Assembly: GCA_030159075.1 (NCBI GenBank) | Contig: BROG01000629.1 | Coordinates: forward strand, 206,501-270,500 | Reading direction: 5' to 3' | Source of the DNA: Atrina japonica | Taxonomy: Eukaryota; Mollusca; Bivalvia; Pterioida; Pinnidae | DNA: 64,000 nt | In this document: positions 10,931 to 23,647 of the stretch, one piece after another | How the letters are laid out: each line of letters opens with the position of its first letter | How positions within the stretch are numbered: the stretch's first letter is position 1 | Program-made: the position numbers and the translations under genes | The notes under the pieces: model-generated | What the model saw: the letters and a program-made list of their open reading frames with translations, nothing else | Database searches by the model: none | What the model was told of the DNA's origin: nothing

Positions 10931-12169
10931 TTTGTTGAAAGACCACGTCTCCGAACATTAGAAATATACTGTATATTAAAATTTCAGCATCTTTTTTATA
11001 TCAACTTCAGTGTATTTAAGTGTAGAATCAGAGTGGTGTTAGACAAAAAAGTATCAAAATACGTACCAATCACTAGATATTTAAATTTTCGGGTACCACC
11101 TTTAGTGAAAAAACAGTTGACTATCATGCTAAAAAGTCTCTCTTTTGATTTTTTTATGTGGAATTGATCTGTAAAGAGTAGAGAAGTCGTATGTTTTGAT
11201 ACTGCGAATTTGAAAAAAAATGTGTGCCTTCAAATTTTCTAAATGCTGTTTAGAATGTTTAAGTAGCCACATCTGATTTACACCGCTTCTGGAATAAGCA
11301 ACTGTACAGCATTAAGAAAGTTTCTCCTTAATGGCTGTAGTTCCTTATTATGTTTTATACTATTAAATTTACATTTCATAATTTTGATGTAGACTTTGAT
11401 AATTGTGACATTTTAGTTGGATTAATGTTTTGATCGACCAATGTTTATATTTATCTTTCCATCTATTACTCTATTTATCTTTTCTTTAACATAGAATTGT
11501 ATACATGTATATCACGGAAAGTTAGTATTTTCAATACATTTTGCTCTAAGTATACTCATACGGAATAACTTGTCCACGATGGCTGATTTGTTTCGACCTT
11601 TCACCTGCTTCTTAATTATCGACCTTTCCTTGTTTTGCCCTGAACATGATCCATTGCATATATTCTCCATGCTTTTCAAAAAATGAAATACAATCCTTAA
11701 TTGTATCATAATACGGTAGGACTTCGGTGAGTCAAACTTCAATGAATCACATTTCTCGATTTTTCAAACTATTTAGAAAGTCCCAAATATCTTTGTTATA
11801 AGTTCTTTGTTTTATAATGCTTTATTTATAATTCAAACTTTTATGAGTAGAATTCCTCGGTGTTTCTTATAAATGTTTGAGTCCATTCTTATAAAAACTC
11901 TTTAAAAATTTCTGGGTGTCTTGAAACATTACAATACTTTTCCGTCTCATCGAAAAGATTCAGTTTGTTTATGCGAACAATTCTCTCCATTATTATCTAT
12001 CGGTATGTGAATAAAAATACAAAAATGTCTTATTACATATGTTTTGTATGTTTGCATCTCAAAATCATAAAAAAGTTTTCATTGATTTCGTGTCCTGAAA
12101 CTGACAAAACTTTTCAGTCTCACCGAAAAGATTATATATTTTCAGGATGTCCATTATTATCTACGGTAT

Positions 12170-12360
12170 GTGAATATATAAATCTGATGAACATTGGACC
12201 AAAACACATTGACCTGTTTGAAAAAAAATCCAGAGGTGAAATCTGATGAACATTGGACCAACACTGACCTTTTGAAAAATCCAGAGGTGGAATCAGAGGA
12301 GGAGTAAGCATCCCCTGTTGACCAGTCACACCCGCCGTGAGTCCACGGTCAATCTAAGAC
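12170..12360 (-). mobile_element. 5'-truncated retroelement 3' tail
   Basis: Plus-strand 'gaggtggaatcagagg', 'aggagtaagcatcccctg' and 'gccgtgagtccacgg'. A 45-bp internal piece ('aaatctgatgaacattggacc') is duplicated. Confidence 0.65.
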
Positions 12361-12801
12361 TTTTAAAACACCTTGTAGAGAGCCATGGTCACTTCAAATT
12401 CTTTTCGCAAATGTTTTTTTTCGATGTCCAATGGCGGCCTAAGTCCAGTTATATTTGTCCAAATGAAAAGGTGTCTTCATGGAGACAATGCAAACGGGGA
12501 AACAGCAACTAACACAACCCTATGAAACAAGGGCAATGCGAGGTTTAAGGATGTGAAATGAAAAGAATGTATATTGTTGTATATTATGATTGTATATTAT
12601 TTAACAATGTTTATGCCATTATGTTTTACTTGAATTCATGTGTAATGAATGAGCTAGGTCAAAACAAGTATGAAAAGATTACGACTTTGTAAAAGTAGAA
12701 TGCAAAGTAAATTATTTTATATAATATGCGTTCTTTGTAGATTTGCAATGCCCTATACAATACTGATATATAAGACTTAAACATGAAATATATTTGGCAA
12801 T

Positions 12802-12807
12802 TTTATT
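12802..12807 (-). terminator. Polyadenylation signal of gene 2
   Basis: AATAAA on the minus strand about 80 nt after the TAG in exon 3, at the same relative place as in gene 1. Confidence 0.75.
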
Positions 12808-12888
12808 GATCTTTTCTTAGTCACATTTCGGACAAATCAGTTGCATTTCCGGTTGATACCATCATCTGTGTGGAACAGTATTCAAAAT

Positions 12889-14152
12889 CTAATATGTTTT
12901 CTGAAACACAAGAACATAAACCAATAAGTACGTACAGAAAAGTAGATGTCATAGAATTAGAAAACGAAAATATGTATAATATTATAAACATAATAAAAAA
13001 CGGGATGGTTTTGAAAAAAAATACCAAACCAAATGGTCAAGACGTTCGTTTTTGTCTTTTAGATTTCATCAGTTGAGCTCCAATTTCCAAAGTATGTATA
13101 TTTTCTAAAGAAAAACTGATATCATACAAAGTCAAATAATAAATCTAACAGTATAGCCAAATCCGTCAAGGAGAAAGAACTGTAAAACATGACTTAGCAT
13201 TTGAAGAATTTAGAATTTAAATGATGTTATCAGTGCAAAATTATACTTTATTATGTTATTACAAGCATATTTAATTTTGAGCGATACATTTTTTTTATGC
13301 ATCAAGTAAGTGCTTTACCTCAGGAATCATTCTTATCCAAAAATTTCTTGAGCGCAAAATAATTAGTTTTCAATAATTTCCTAAACGTTTGCTTCATACC
13401 TTTGTCTTGGAGATCGAGTTCGTGAAACTCCTCATAAAGCTTTGTCTTCCATCTCCACTATATCTAGGGTACACATATCTTCGTCTGTCTTGATTCCTGC
13501 TTGGATACATAGACCATGGTTGAGGATACATAGATTCCCGTCTGAAGAGACTCATTCTTGGGTAAGTAGACATTTGTCTTTCATTATCATCATCGTATGG
13601 AATGTACATAGATCCTCGTCTGCCTTGACTAAAACTTGGATACTCAGAAAATTGTCTTCCTCGATTAATAGATACTCCCATGGCTTGCCTTCGTGTTCCA
13701 TCCCCACCTAATCGGGGGTACATAGATTCTCGTCGGTTTTGACTCAAGCTACTCCAGTGCCATCGTCTTTCTTTAGAAGGATACATAGGTACTTTTCTGT
13801 CTTGGCTATATAAATCAAATCCAAACATATCACTTCCGACTCCATTATCTTGACTGACACTCGGGTATTCAAGCATTCGTGTTCCATCGTCACTGCCACC
13901 TTGTTGAGGGTACATATATTCTCGTTGGTTGTTACTTGAAGAGTCACTCCAATGCCAATGTCTTCCTAGGAAAGGATACATAGATACTCCTTTGCCCTGG
14001 TTAAAGAAATCTAATCCAAACATATCCCTTCCAAGTCCATTGTCGTTTGTAAATTTATTAGCAAATGGATATTCATTATCTCTGGACCACCAGGAGTATC
14101 CATGGGTAACAACTGTTATGCTCAGTATGAGAAGAGTGTACTGCAGTAACAT
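12889..14152 (-). CDS. Secreted Tyr/Arg/Ser-rich repetitive protein, gene 2
   Basis: Paralogue of the gene at 1.0-3.3 kb. Coding exons are 13400-14152 (251 codons, ATG at 14150-14152) and 12889-12900 (AAA ACA TAT TAG), giving 254 residues. Signal peptide about residues 1-19 (YTLLIL core shared with gene 1). The mature repeats are built on SMYP and RRESMYP units, with two HWHWS segments, two DMFG(L/F)D segments and Arg-Arg-(R/Y) stretches. Unspliced, the frame would end Val-stop at 13394, but that GTA-TGA is a good donor (AAAG|GTATGA). The acceptor GTTTCAG before 12900 is preceded by a long pyrimidine tract and is conserved in gene 1. The ATG directly follows an acceptor (TCTTGCTTAG). No known domain. 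An extracellular structural role is inferred from composition only. Confidence 0.7.
12901..13399 (-). other. Intron 2 of gene 2
   Basis: GTATGA donor; acceptor TTGTGTTTCAG. It contains a copy of the unclassified repeat (13025-13200 region), absent from the shorter intron 2 of gene 1, which explains the length difference. Confidence 0.7.
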
Positions 14153-15009
14153 CTAAGCAAGAGAATAAATAATTTCGTGTATATTTGAAAAGCGACCCAA
14201 GTAAGAAGTAGAAAGTGGTTATACCGTGTCAGAGATTTTGTCAATTTCTTATGTAACTATTTAGAACCCATACCAAATTCGTTGGTTAGATTTTCCAATT
14301 CTTAAAAGTTAAAGCAGTTATTTTTCAATTGAGCAAGTGATGGCAAAAACAAAAAGTAGGTTTACACGGTGAAAGAAACATTTTTATATCAGGAGATCAG
14401 GTTTGTATTTTCGTTTCTACTCTTTTATCACTCTGTTTTGATCCAGGAGGTTGTTTAAAGAAAGATGTTCAAAATGACTAACAACACTGACAATGTTTAT
14501 TTTCAAAATGTTTGTCCCATCCAGAATACTAAACAGAAAAAATACATTTGATATAGATAGATATTGTGTTAGGTTGAAGGGTCAAATGCATCTAACTTTT
14601 AGATCGAAGTTTTAAGATGATTCAAATTTACAAACTTACATATAAAAGTAAAAGATACCAAAGTATTATCTGTCACAGTCAGGAGACAGAGTACACATTT
14701 GCTAAACATTGGGCAAATACAGATCAAATCCATAAGTGGGATCAGGTGTCAGGGAGGAGTAAGTATAACGTCATGACCAGTCTCACGCGCCCACGCGCCC
14801 ACGAGCCCAGAGTCCAATATCAGATTCAGATAAAAGCAAAATAGGGATAAATCCTTGTCACAGTAGGTATATACCACAAAACAGTATATGTGTATCTGGG
14901 AGTGCTATCAAAAATATTTTAAAATATTCAAACCACAGCCTGTAGATTAATGACCACGATATCAATATAAAATCTTATTACCTTTCTCCATACATCATGA
15001 AAAACTTAC
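14153..15009 (-). other. Intron 1 of gene 2
   Basis: Donor AAAG|GTAAGT at 15010/15009; acceptor TTGCTTAG directly before the ATG. It contains a retroelement 3' tail (about 14630-14860, minus). Gene 1 carries one in its intron 1 at a similar relative place. Confidence 0.75.
14630..14860 (-). mobile_element. 5'-truncated retroelement 3' tail
   Basis: Plus-strand 'agataccaaagtattatctg' ... 'gtgggatcaggtg' ... 'gagcccagagtcc': diverged family 3' end inside intron 1 of gene 2. Confidence 0.6.
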
Positions 15010-15053
15010 CTTTCCTTTTTAGATTCGCTGTGTACGATGGAGGTGGAGGATAG
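15010..15053 (-). other. Non-coding exon 1 of gene 2
   Basis: Ends at the AAAG|GTAAGT donor and shares CACAGCG with gene 1 exon 1. The 5' end is estimated from the TATA box. Confidence 0.65.
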
Positions 15054-15076
15054 GGTGCAGACATGACAGAACAAAG

Positions 15077-15086
15077 TATTTATACT
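15077..15086 (-). promoter_or_regulatory. TATA box of gene 2
   Basis: AGTATAAATA on the minus strand, followed by CTTTGTTCTGTCA as in gene 1. Confidence 0.75.
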
Positions 15087-15152
15087 TTTTTTCGGACGAA
15101 AAAAACTGTAGAAAAACATGTTTTTTAAGAGTTTGACAGATGTCGATATCAT

Positions 15153-15181
15153 ATAATTAATCATAGCGGCAACAGTCACGT
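15153..15181 (-). promoter_or_regulatory. Conserved upstream module of gene 2
   Basis: Minus-strand ACGTGACTGTTGCCGCT, then ATTAATTA, 70-100 bp upstream of the TATA box. Counterpart of 3362-3390 in a region otherwise only moderately conserved. Confidence 0.5.
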
Positions 15182-15587
15182 ATTGGCTTAATTATATGTA
15201 TATATATTCTTTTATTTTATTTTTATTTGTTTTTTCCAGATAACTATATAGTATGATTTTTCACAAAACAATCTTTGTTAGTCGCATCATGTCAGTCAAA
15301 TATATCAAATAAAAAACAGACGAGTATCTTCTTTGTCACTGACACAAGTCGTGAAAATATGAACTTTATTTATCGAATGAATATCTGTCAGAGTGAATTT
15401 ATTGTCAATATAGAGGCTGTTTGGGCGACAAATAAATAAAAACACAAGCGTTTATTCGTTATATTTATATATCATATTTTTCAAATTTAAAAACAGAATA
15501 ATGGCATCAAATATCCCGCCTTTAATCTGATCGGTCTCATTATGATGGAACAGCAAGAATCAAGGTAGAACAGTAAAGTCAAGATAG

Positions 15588-15783
15588 TAAAACACTCAGT
15601 ATTCACAAATTTTCGGCCCCTTGGCCTTTATCAGGTGAAAGACGACAATATCTATATATTTACATGGTATGCATAAAAACAGCTTCAATGCCAACTAATA
15701 ACTAATGTAATTAATAAAGATATTGTCGTCTTTCACTTGATAAAGGCCAAGGGGCCTAACATTTGTGAAAATTGAGTGTTTTA
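15588..15783. repeat. Foldback element with arms of about 65 bp
   Basis: The left arm (ending 'gtgaaagacgacaatatct') is the inverted counterpart of the right arm (starting 'agatattgtcgtctttcac'), with about 60-70 bp between. Both contain 'aaggccaaggggcc' or its complement. MITE-like; no coding capacity. Confidence 0.85.
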
Positions 15784-15999
15784 TTGTTTTGCATAACGAT
15801 GCTTCCCTTTGGAGGACATTAGTAAAGTAAAGAGTTTTTTAATGTAACATCATTATATGAATGAAGTCATATCACTGTGTGACGTCATATGAGGAATCTA
15901 TATCTGATATAAACGCCGTCTAGATTAACACTGAGTCTATGGGAGACTGCTGTGGGAAATGTTAATATTATTGTACAACAAATCTTTCAACAACAGACA

Positions 16000-16690
16000 C
16001 AAATCCCTACAACTTATACCAAAGTATAAATCCTACGGATGTCCAGGACACAGATACAAATCCGGCAAAAACGGAAAAACACGGACCTCTGGAAACCAAG
16101 AGGGTGGGATCAGGTGCCATGGAGGAGTAAGCATCCCCTGTCGACCGGCAAACCCGCCTTGAATCCACAGTCAAATCCAAATGAAATACGTGAGGAACGA
16201 ATCCTCGTCACAGTTGGTACAGACGTCTCAACAACCGCCAACGAAAAGGCAACTCAACATTGCACTCAGTGAAACAGAGTAATCGCAAACAAGACTATTA
16301 TACCGACCGTAAAATTTACGAAACGTTGACATCAAACGCGGTTTTCGATATCCCTGTGTCAATAATTTGTCAGTGAGTAGTTTACATCTGTATATGAAAT
16401 GTTCATATGTTGAACACGCCCTGGCATATCGGATCATTTGTGAAATATAAACTCCATATGCGGGTGACTGTGGAATGTTTTACTTAAATGTGGAAAATTT
16501 ACGAAGGGAAAGCCAAAATCGGCGCGTTTGTCGCATAGCTTAGTTGCCAGTTTCCCTTCTGTGTCTATAGTAAGTAAAATGTCTAAGTATGAAGCGTGTG
16601 TGCTTGATTCTGTTGTATCTTTAGTTTCTAGTTCGCTAGGATATATATCGCATTGACATATGTATGAAAATTGTCATTATTAATTGACAA
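16000..16690 (-). pseudogene. Reverse transcriptase element, 3' part (copy 4)
   Basis: Minus strand: post-YIDD block, then KFYGRYNSLV (near 16310), then the 3' tail to about 16000. It lacks the YIDD-containing 5' part and is frameshifted near 16440. Close relative of copy 3. Confidence 0.7.
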
Positions 16691-17287
16691 ACTATCTTGT
16701 TGGCTTTGAATATGGTAGGGATAGGTCATTACTGCTGGAGAAAATCGGAAAACCCGGAAAACACCTTTGTGATCTACCTGGTGACCACCATACCATTGGA
16801 CTTGTGGCAGGTGTTACTGGCTTCTTCTCCCTGGCACCTAATCACCTCTTGATTTGCGGAACTTCGCATTTGTCGAATGTTAGCCATATTTTACACTGTC
16901 TTTTGTTCCTTCTGGTGGTTAATACTTTGGTATTTCTAAATTCATATGCTTCCTTATCCAATCCGAGGATAGAAACCCGGTCGCATTGGTGTAAAGTTAG
17001 TGCATTTACCACTGTTACCCCGACACCCAGAGGTGTGGTACCTTTGATGTAGTATAGATATCCTATACAGATATGGTTGCTATTTTTTCCTATAATAAGA
17101 TTCGCTGGTTAACCTGCTTATTTTATCATTCTGCACCTCGACTAGAACGTGAGAGGCTGCAGTCAAGTAGAAGACTGATTGGTGGAACATACATAACGAA
17201 CATCAGTTAATGATAATTAGACCTTCTGTATCTGAAATATTGAATAAAATGTTTGATGGTGATTGTTGGATATCAGTATTAATTGCT

Positions 17288-17545
17288 ACCAAGAGTTACA
17301 TCCCTTATTTTGATCGAGGTCTGACTACCGATTGTGGGCGGATGTGACGATATCAAGAGATACATCCCTTATTTTGATCGAGGTCTGACTACCGATTGTG
17401 GGCGGATGTGACGATATCAAGAGACACATACCTTATTTTGATCGAGGTCTGGCTACCGATTGTGGGCGGATGTGATGATATCAAGAGTTACATCCCTTAT
17501 TTCGATCGATATCCGACTACCAATTGTGGGCGGATGTGACGATAT
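17288..17545. repeat. Tandem repeat, 64 bp, 4 copies
   Basis: Units contain 'ttacatcccttattttgatc' and 'accgattgtgggcggatgtg'. High copy identity suggests recent expansion. Confidence 0.9.
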
Positions 17546-17743
17546 CCTAATTCTAAGTAAATTTTACACGCATGTGGAATTTGTCAACTGCGCATTGCAC
17601 AATTTTTTTATTTAATCATTCTTATATCAATTAGCTCCATAATGTATCTAATTTGAGAACGCATTTGCATTTTTTAAGCGGCATATCTTCTTTGACAATA
17701 GCGTATCTTGGCATTAATAGGTAAATAAGTCTGCATCTTAGAA

Positions 17744-17745
17744 AA

Positions 17746-17793
<48 letters not shown>

Positions 17794-17818
17794 ATCATCA
17801 TCATCATCATCATCATCA

Positions 17819-17859
<41 letters not shown>

Positions 17860-17905
17860 TCATCATCATCATCATCATTATCATCATCAGCAGCAGCAGC
17901 ATCAT
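17744..17905. repeat. Compound (ACT)n(ATC)n(ATT)n microsatellite
   Basis: About 16 ACT units, then ATC, ATT, ATC and a short AGC run. Confidence 0.95.
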
Positions 17906-18774
17906 CACTACTAGCCACCTTTTTACAGTGGTTACTCTAAGACGGATTTTGGTTATACGTTTAGATTTATTATTTGACCTTGTCTGATACCACTTTCCCT
18001 TTAGAAAATTTATTTAAAATTGGAACTCAACTGATGAAGTCTAATTGACAGAAACGATCGTCTCTAGTATTATCACTTTGGTATTATGTCTATAATATTA
18101 CATACACCAACGGACTGCAGACAATGTTAGCTGTAACCTATGTCACACGATATTTATCAAATTATCATTACAGATAAACGGTCTAGTGAATTCTTATCAA
18201 TCATACAAAAATATTTTATATTCATCAATTTACAAATTTACGAATGGCTCAAATTTCCAAAAGCAATTTAAATTCAATGTACGGAATTTAAATATAATGT
18301 ACGAAAATATACATATATGTATCGATTAATTTCAATCAAGATTGATGTCCTTGCACTTTTAAGTTACTTGCAAATGCAGACAAAATTATAATGAAATATG
18401 TTCAAGATTTGATTGTTTCCCACTGTAAATTGTGTTTCATTTTAATATCTTTTATAAATTTATAATCTATATTTTTTTATATTTGCAGTTCATCATGTAC
18501 TACAAAATCACATTTAAGTTATCATTGTCAACGAACTATTGATGATTGGATAAGGAAAATACCTTGTCGAAGGTTGTCATTTAGGGCGGCAAACATGTCA
18601 TTCAATCGGAAGAAATCCTTGTTCAGAGTAGATATTGATAAAGATTGTCATTGTCAAAGCCCCATAAACAAGTGGTTAAAAAAACAACGTAAAATATCTA
18701 ACAGAAGTTATCATAAATTCTTTTATGACCTGATATATTTAGTAATATATTCATCCGATTTTCTTCAGGTATAT

Positions 18775-19170
18775 AAATAGCATTTAAAAGCATATATTTT
18801 ATATAACACCTACACTTTCCAAAGAAAATAACGTCCTGTGTTTTGAAAATAAATAATAATGAATATAAAATACATAAAAATCGGCCAACTTTACCATAGT
18901 CCAAGCGTGTAAAGGATCGAGATCCCCTGACCAAATTACGAAGTACATTTGATATGGCGAAAGAGTTTATCTGAAAGGTCATTGCACACCGAAATACAGC
19001 CGGATTTTTAGGGTACGGGAAAAATTAAATTATTATAAAACAAATAACTTTAACAACGTTTTACGTGTTTGACAATGTATTTGAACACACATTTTATCAT
19101 ATTCTCGACTATATGTCAGGGGACAAAAATAATCTTTGTGACAGCTTATATCGCTTTAAGATAAACTTTT
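18775..19170. repeat. Dispersed repeat of about 400 bp, copy 1
   Basis: Strongly similar to 47590-48005 (shared 'gtaaaggatcgagatcc', 'gatatggcgaaa', 'tgtatttgaacacacatttt'). One copy is in the left gene-free region and the other in a glycerol kinase intron. Class unknown; no open frame. Confidence 0.8.
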
Positions 19171-20765
19171 AACATTTACTTTATAAAAACCAATTACAGA
19201 CTGAATCGTGATGTTTTTCAGTTGATTTGATATAAATCTTAATGTTCTTAATTTTAAATTAGCATAACATGACGTAATCAAAGTACATTGTATTTATCTT
19301 TAGTACAACAAAACTGTAATGTTAATTTTAACAATTAGTATTCTCACACTACGCGGAGTAATCTTAGGTCACGACGTAGTAAACAGGTGGCGCTTTGTGA
19401 AACACGACGTACTGGTGATTTCTCACAAGGCTGAAGAACAGCTTAGTTTTCCTTTGCAGATTCAAATGACAGAAACAGTAGTTGATGAACAGGAAACCAT
19501 CCATTGCTAGAATGAAGAAAACTATCAATATTTCCTCTTCATTCGCCGATAGAATATTTTATGGACAATAAAGTCCAGTTTCGCTAGAATTTATATTGTG
19601 TTTAAATCCATGGTAAATATGAAAATTATCTTTTATCGATATAAAAATGGATCTACGATGATGGTATAATTTTTCAAGTCTGAAAAAGGAAAATGTAAAA
19701 AAAAGAAAGTTATGATATTTGGTTTAGCAAAAAAAAAAAAAAAAGAAACTGAAAATTTCATTAATTTTTTTAAATATTGCTGAAAGAACACAAATTAGAT
19801 CGAAATACGGCGAGGTGACTCTTAATCCGAAAACTTAACTTATGAAGAATACAATTTGTCACTTTAACCAATTTTAAACCATTGAAATATAATGTTTATC
19901 CGTCAAAGATTTGAATATTATATACATTTTATGATACCTTGAAATGTATGAGCAAAACCAAGTAGATTTCAGTGTGCAAATAGAGGATTGCATCCTTAGG
20001 AAATTCACTATATGCTCTCTGGTCATCCTAAACTCTTTGCTAATATCAAGTCATAATATAAATACATGCCTTTATGATATTCACATCTAATTAATTTTGT
20101 ACTTGAAATATTTTTACTTCAAACTGTCTTAGCTTGTTTAGTGCATTGTGTTCATCCAAACATATAAAGCTTGTTAACCAAATTAAACAATTACTAGATA
20201 ACACATTAGGCGAACTCTAATAATTAAAAGGTCGTTTTCAAAATGGCGATCATGCTACCTCGCAGTAATGCAGTATTAGAACGGTCGCAGTAACAGAAGT
20301 AGGTTTTACATGTAAAATTGTCATCAAGTAAATTTATCACGTTTCCCACAAACACGACCTTTAATGGAACCGTGTTTTGCATGCAAAGTGAGGTTTGGAT
20401 GCAATTCACTATTGTGACGTGTTAAACTTAAATTGTTAAATTTTAGTTTTTGCAAGCAAATTGTGAGAAAAACGCAATATAAAGTAACATGATTAATTGA
20501 ACCAAGTTTTTTTTATCTCGTAACAAACTGGCGCCCCAAAATCGCGACACATTTTTGTCAATATGAATATCAATGTACTAAATACGTATATAATTTCTAA
20601 CTTTCTATATTTTTAAAATTTCATATATGCATTGTGACTCCTTAGGAATGCAATGCAGTTCAAAATACCACATGCTTTGTAAATGGCGTCGACTGGATTT
20701 TGCATTGTGTTTTAGGGATCAAAATAGCGTCATGATATCGCAAACACCCTTAGATAGGTCAAATT

Positions 20766-21035
20766 GTAAAGGGGCATAAGCTTTTCTTTCAAAACAAATT
20801 CTTTCCTTTTAACTTCCTAGATTGATATACAATAACAAAAAGAGATATACACAGGCATAATGATTCTTAAATTATTATATATTTTGTGAAAATTGCTGGA
20901 GAAACCGAGTTTGGTAATGAATCACTCGCGATTGATTCTTTCAAACTTACTACTTGTATATGCATACCACACCGGACCTGACCTTCAGAAAAATCATATT
21001 TTTTCGTTAACACCGCTAATGCTGTTTTAAGCATT
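20766..21035. mobile_element. TTAA-type MITE, degenerate copy
   Basis: Left end 'gtaaaggggcataagctt'; internal 'attgatatacaataacaaaaag' and 'cacaggcataatgattctta' match the copies at 30.8 and 32.5 kb. The right end is decayed ('ccgctaatgctgttttaa'). Confidence 0.6.
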
Positions 21036-21099
21036 GAATATTTTATGTGTGCAAACATTCTTATCAAATGATATCTTGGTTCACAGATATAAATGAAAT

Positions 21100-21235
21100 A
21101 AGAATTTAAAACATCTCAGATACCAAAGTAAAAATCTTTAGGATAACCAGGACACAGATACAAATCCTGCAAAAATGGACAAACACAGACCTCTGGAAAC
21201 CAAGAGGTGGGACCAGGTGCCATGGAGAAGTATGC
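21100..21235 (-). mobile_element. 5'-truncated retroelement 3' tail
   Basis: Plus-strand 'acatctcagataccaaagta' ... 'gacctctggaaaccaagagg' ... 'ggtgccatgga': well conserved 3' end, cut after about 130 bp. Confidence 0.7.
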
Positions 21236-21593
21236 GATTCAGTAAATATCGTTTATAGAAATTGAACACCCAATTTCCATCAAAACATTTCCTATTAACT
21301 TGTTATTAAGAAGGGGGTTGCATTCCCTATAATACAAACTTTAATGCAAATTCGATCGAGTTTTGGAATGCACAATATTTACGATATGAAATTGTTTTTT
21401 CATGCACAACAATTCATATTAAAAGTAATTTTTGTATGCAAATATTTACATTTCTCTTGCAAACTTTCTCGGGTTTTGTATATAAATTGTTATCACACCA
21501 AGTCATCAGTTTTTGTCGCCTAAGTCTCAATTTGCGATTTTACACATATGCATATTTATTGTTATTTTCAGTAGTTATTTATATAATGAATGC

Positions 21594-21963
21594 TAATAGA
21601 CCATTTTCGAGTTTTTATGTAATCCCTTTTTAATCCGGATTTTTCATTCGCCGATTCAACTCCGTTAGCCCTAACGATTTCCAATTTGTGTCTTTGCAGT
21701 GATCAGGAAATAAAATGCATTTATATCTGAAGGGCAAATTATTGTCACCAGTCTATTTAAGTCAAAAACAAATTTACGTTAACGTCTACATTCTATACCA
21801 AACATGGAATATTGTGACATTTTTATTTATCATATGAAATCGAGCATTTTATTTCTTGATCGACGCAAATACACATACCGAAAATAGCTAGGGCTAAGTT
21901 GAAGCGGCGCTAGAAAAATCCGGATCCAAAAACGGATTTCATAAGAACTCGAAAATGGTTTAT
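21594..21963. mobile_element. MITE with long terminal inverted repeats
   Basis: The left end ('gaccattttcgagtttttat') and right end ('ataagaactcgaaaatggtt') are inverted copies. Similarity continues inward about 85-90 bp, including 'aatccggatttttc' versus 'gaaaaatccggat' and 'gttagccctaac' versus 'tagggctaagtt'. The interior is non-coding and the target duplication is unclear. Confidence 0.75.
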
Positions 21964-23444
21964 TGCAATGTTGTGCACGTTAAACATTTTGTAGACACGC
22001 TTTGGTAGTCAGTGTTGTTTATATAGGTGAACATAACAATTTATAAGCTGGCAGTTAGCCTATGTATTTTATTTCGCAAACAGACACATAAATTAGATAA
22101 GAGAAAATGATCGGCTCTTATAATCTGCATTTTTTCACTTGTCAAATTTGTATCATTTGACATTGGGAAGAATTGGACTACTCTCATGTCGGAGGACAAT
22201 ATTATGCATTATTATGCGCTTGTCCGAATGTTAAAAAAGCTTAACAATTAACCATTCATCTTTAGAAAGTACTCGGCTTCTTTTCATGTACTTTGTACAA
22301 GTGTCTGTGTATTTTGTCTTTTTTTAAACTGTTTTAAAATAGTTTTATTTTGTACATAATGACTCTGGATTGGATGTGAGTTTCAGGTTTTGTCCGTAGC
22401 TTTGTTCATATGTTGCATTCTATTTGCTGTACGGCACTGGAAATAAAAATACTGCAGAATTTTGTGGGGTTAAATTTTGTTGTTTAAAAATAAAACCAAT
22501 TCGTTGACATTAAAGATAGTTGAAATAAAATACATGTTCGTAAATGAACCTTTTACTAGGTGTAATTCATGTGAAATTAAGTCATGGTTTCGATTTTGTT
22601 GATAAAACAACAAAAATATACAAAATTAAAACCACAACAAATTCTCTTACTCTACAGTAATGTAATATATGTTATTAACAATACCAAAGTTATAGTTATA
22701 CAAAAGAGGCCAAAACAAATGCTCAAGACGATCTTTTCTGTCAATAAGACTTCATCAGTTGAGATTGAATTTATACCTCGAAAAACTGGTATCATACAAG
22801 TTACAGATTAATTAGGTTTGAATCTAAATGAAATGAATTCTGTTGTAAGATATCATAATTCATCTAAATGTATATTTTAAAATTTAATTCATGTACTTTA
22901 TTGTTACTCACTTACCAGCGGAATTTTTTCAGTCACGTTAGTAAATCAGTGTCATTATGCTTTAAAGCACCTGCATTTTACTTTGATTACTTGAAATGGC
23001 CCAATGCAGACTTTCACAGATATCAAGGAAATGTACTGCTCTTCATTTTAAGCATAAAAACCTTTTCTTTGTGATGTTCATTAATCATAATGTTGATAAA
23101 AAATTGTATTGATCTCTGAATTGATTGAATAAATTGATTGATGTATCTGCTTATTTCGAACAACAATATAAAAATCACCGACGCATTGATTTTTTTTTAT
23201 TTTAACACATTTATAACATTAATGAATTAATAGTACGATTTGAAAAACGAAATGAAAAAATCCAAATGTAAAAGTAACATATTTTCATTATTACTATGTT
23301 GCGTCGTTGCTGTTGTTTTGTCGTATTTTTCTTCTTCTAAACTTTGAATTTATTTATATCACAACGTTAATTGCAGTTAACAAAAAACCTGCTTTATTTG
23401 ATGAAAAATGTCAGTCCTAATAATTACAATATATTCAGGTTTGC

Positions 23445-23546
<102 letters not shown>

Positions 23547-23576
23547 CACCCTTTAGTACGGGTTTAATATTATATA

Positions 23577-23647
23577 TCATGTTCCCAGTTTTTGATTCAC
23601 CAAAAAAGTGGGAAAAACCCTGGTAAATCAAAAAGTGGGAACATGAT
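23577..23647. repeat. Hairpin-forming inverted repeat
   Basis: Arms of about 23 bp ('atcatgttcccag' + 'tttttgatt' versus 'aatcaaaaa' + 'gtgggaacatgat'), separated by about 25 bp. Confidence 0.75.

Noticed and set aside
16684..17052. 122-codon frame
   Set aside because: Crosses a retroelement remnant boundary and non-coding repeat sequence, with no recognisable domain.
19319..19510. 63-codon frame (HDVVNRWRFVKHD region)
   Set aside because: Not repeat-derived by eye but isolated, without promoter, splice or family match. Too weak to call a gene.
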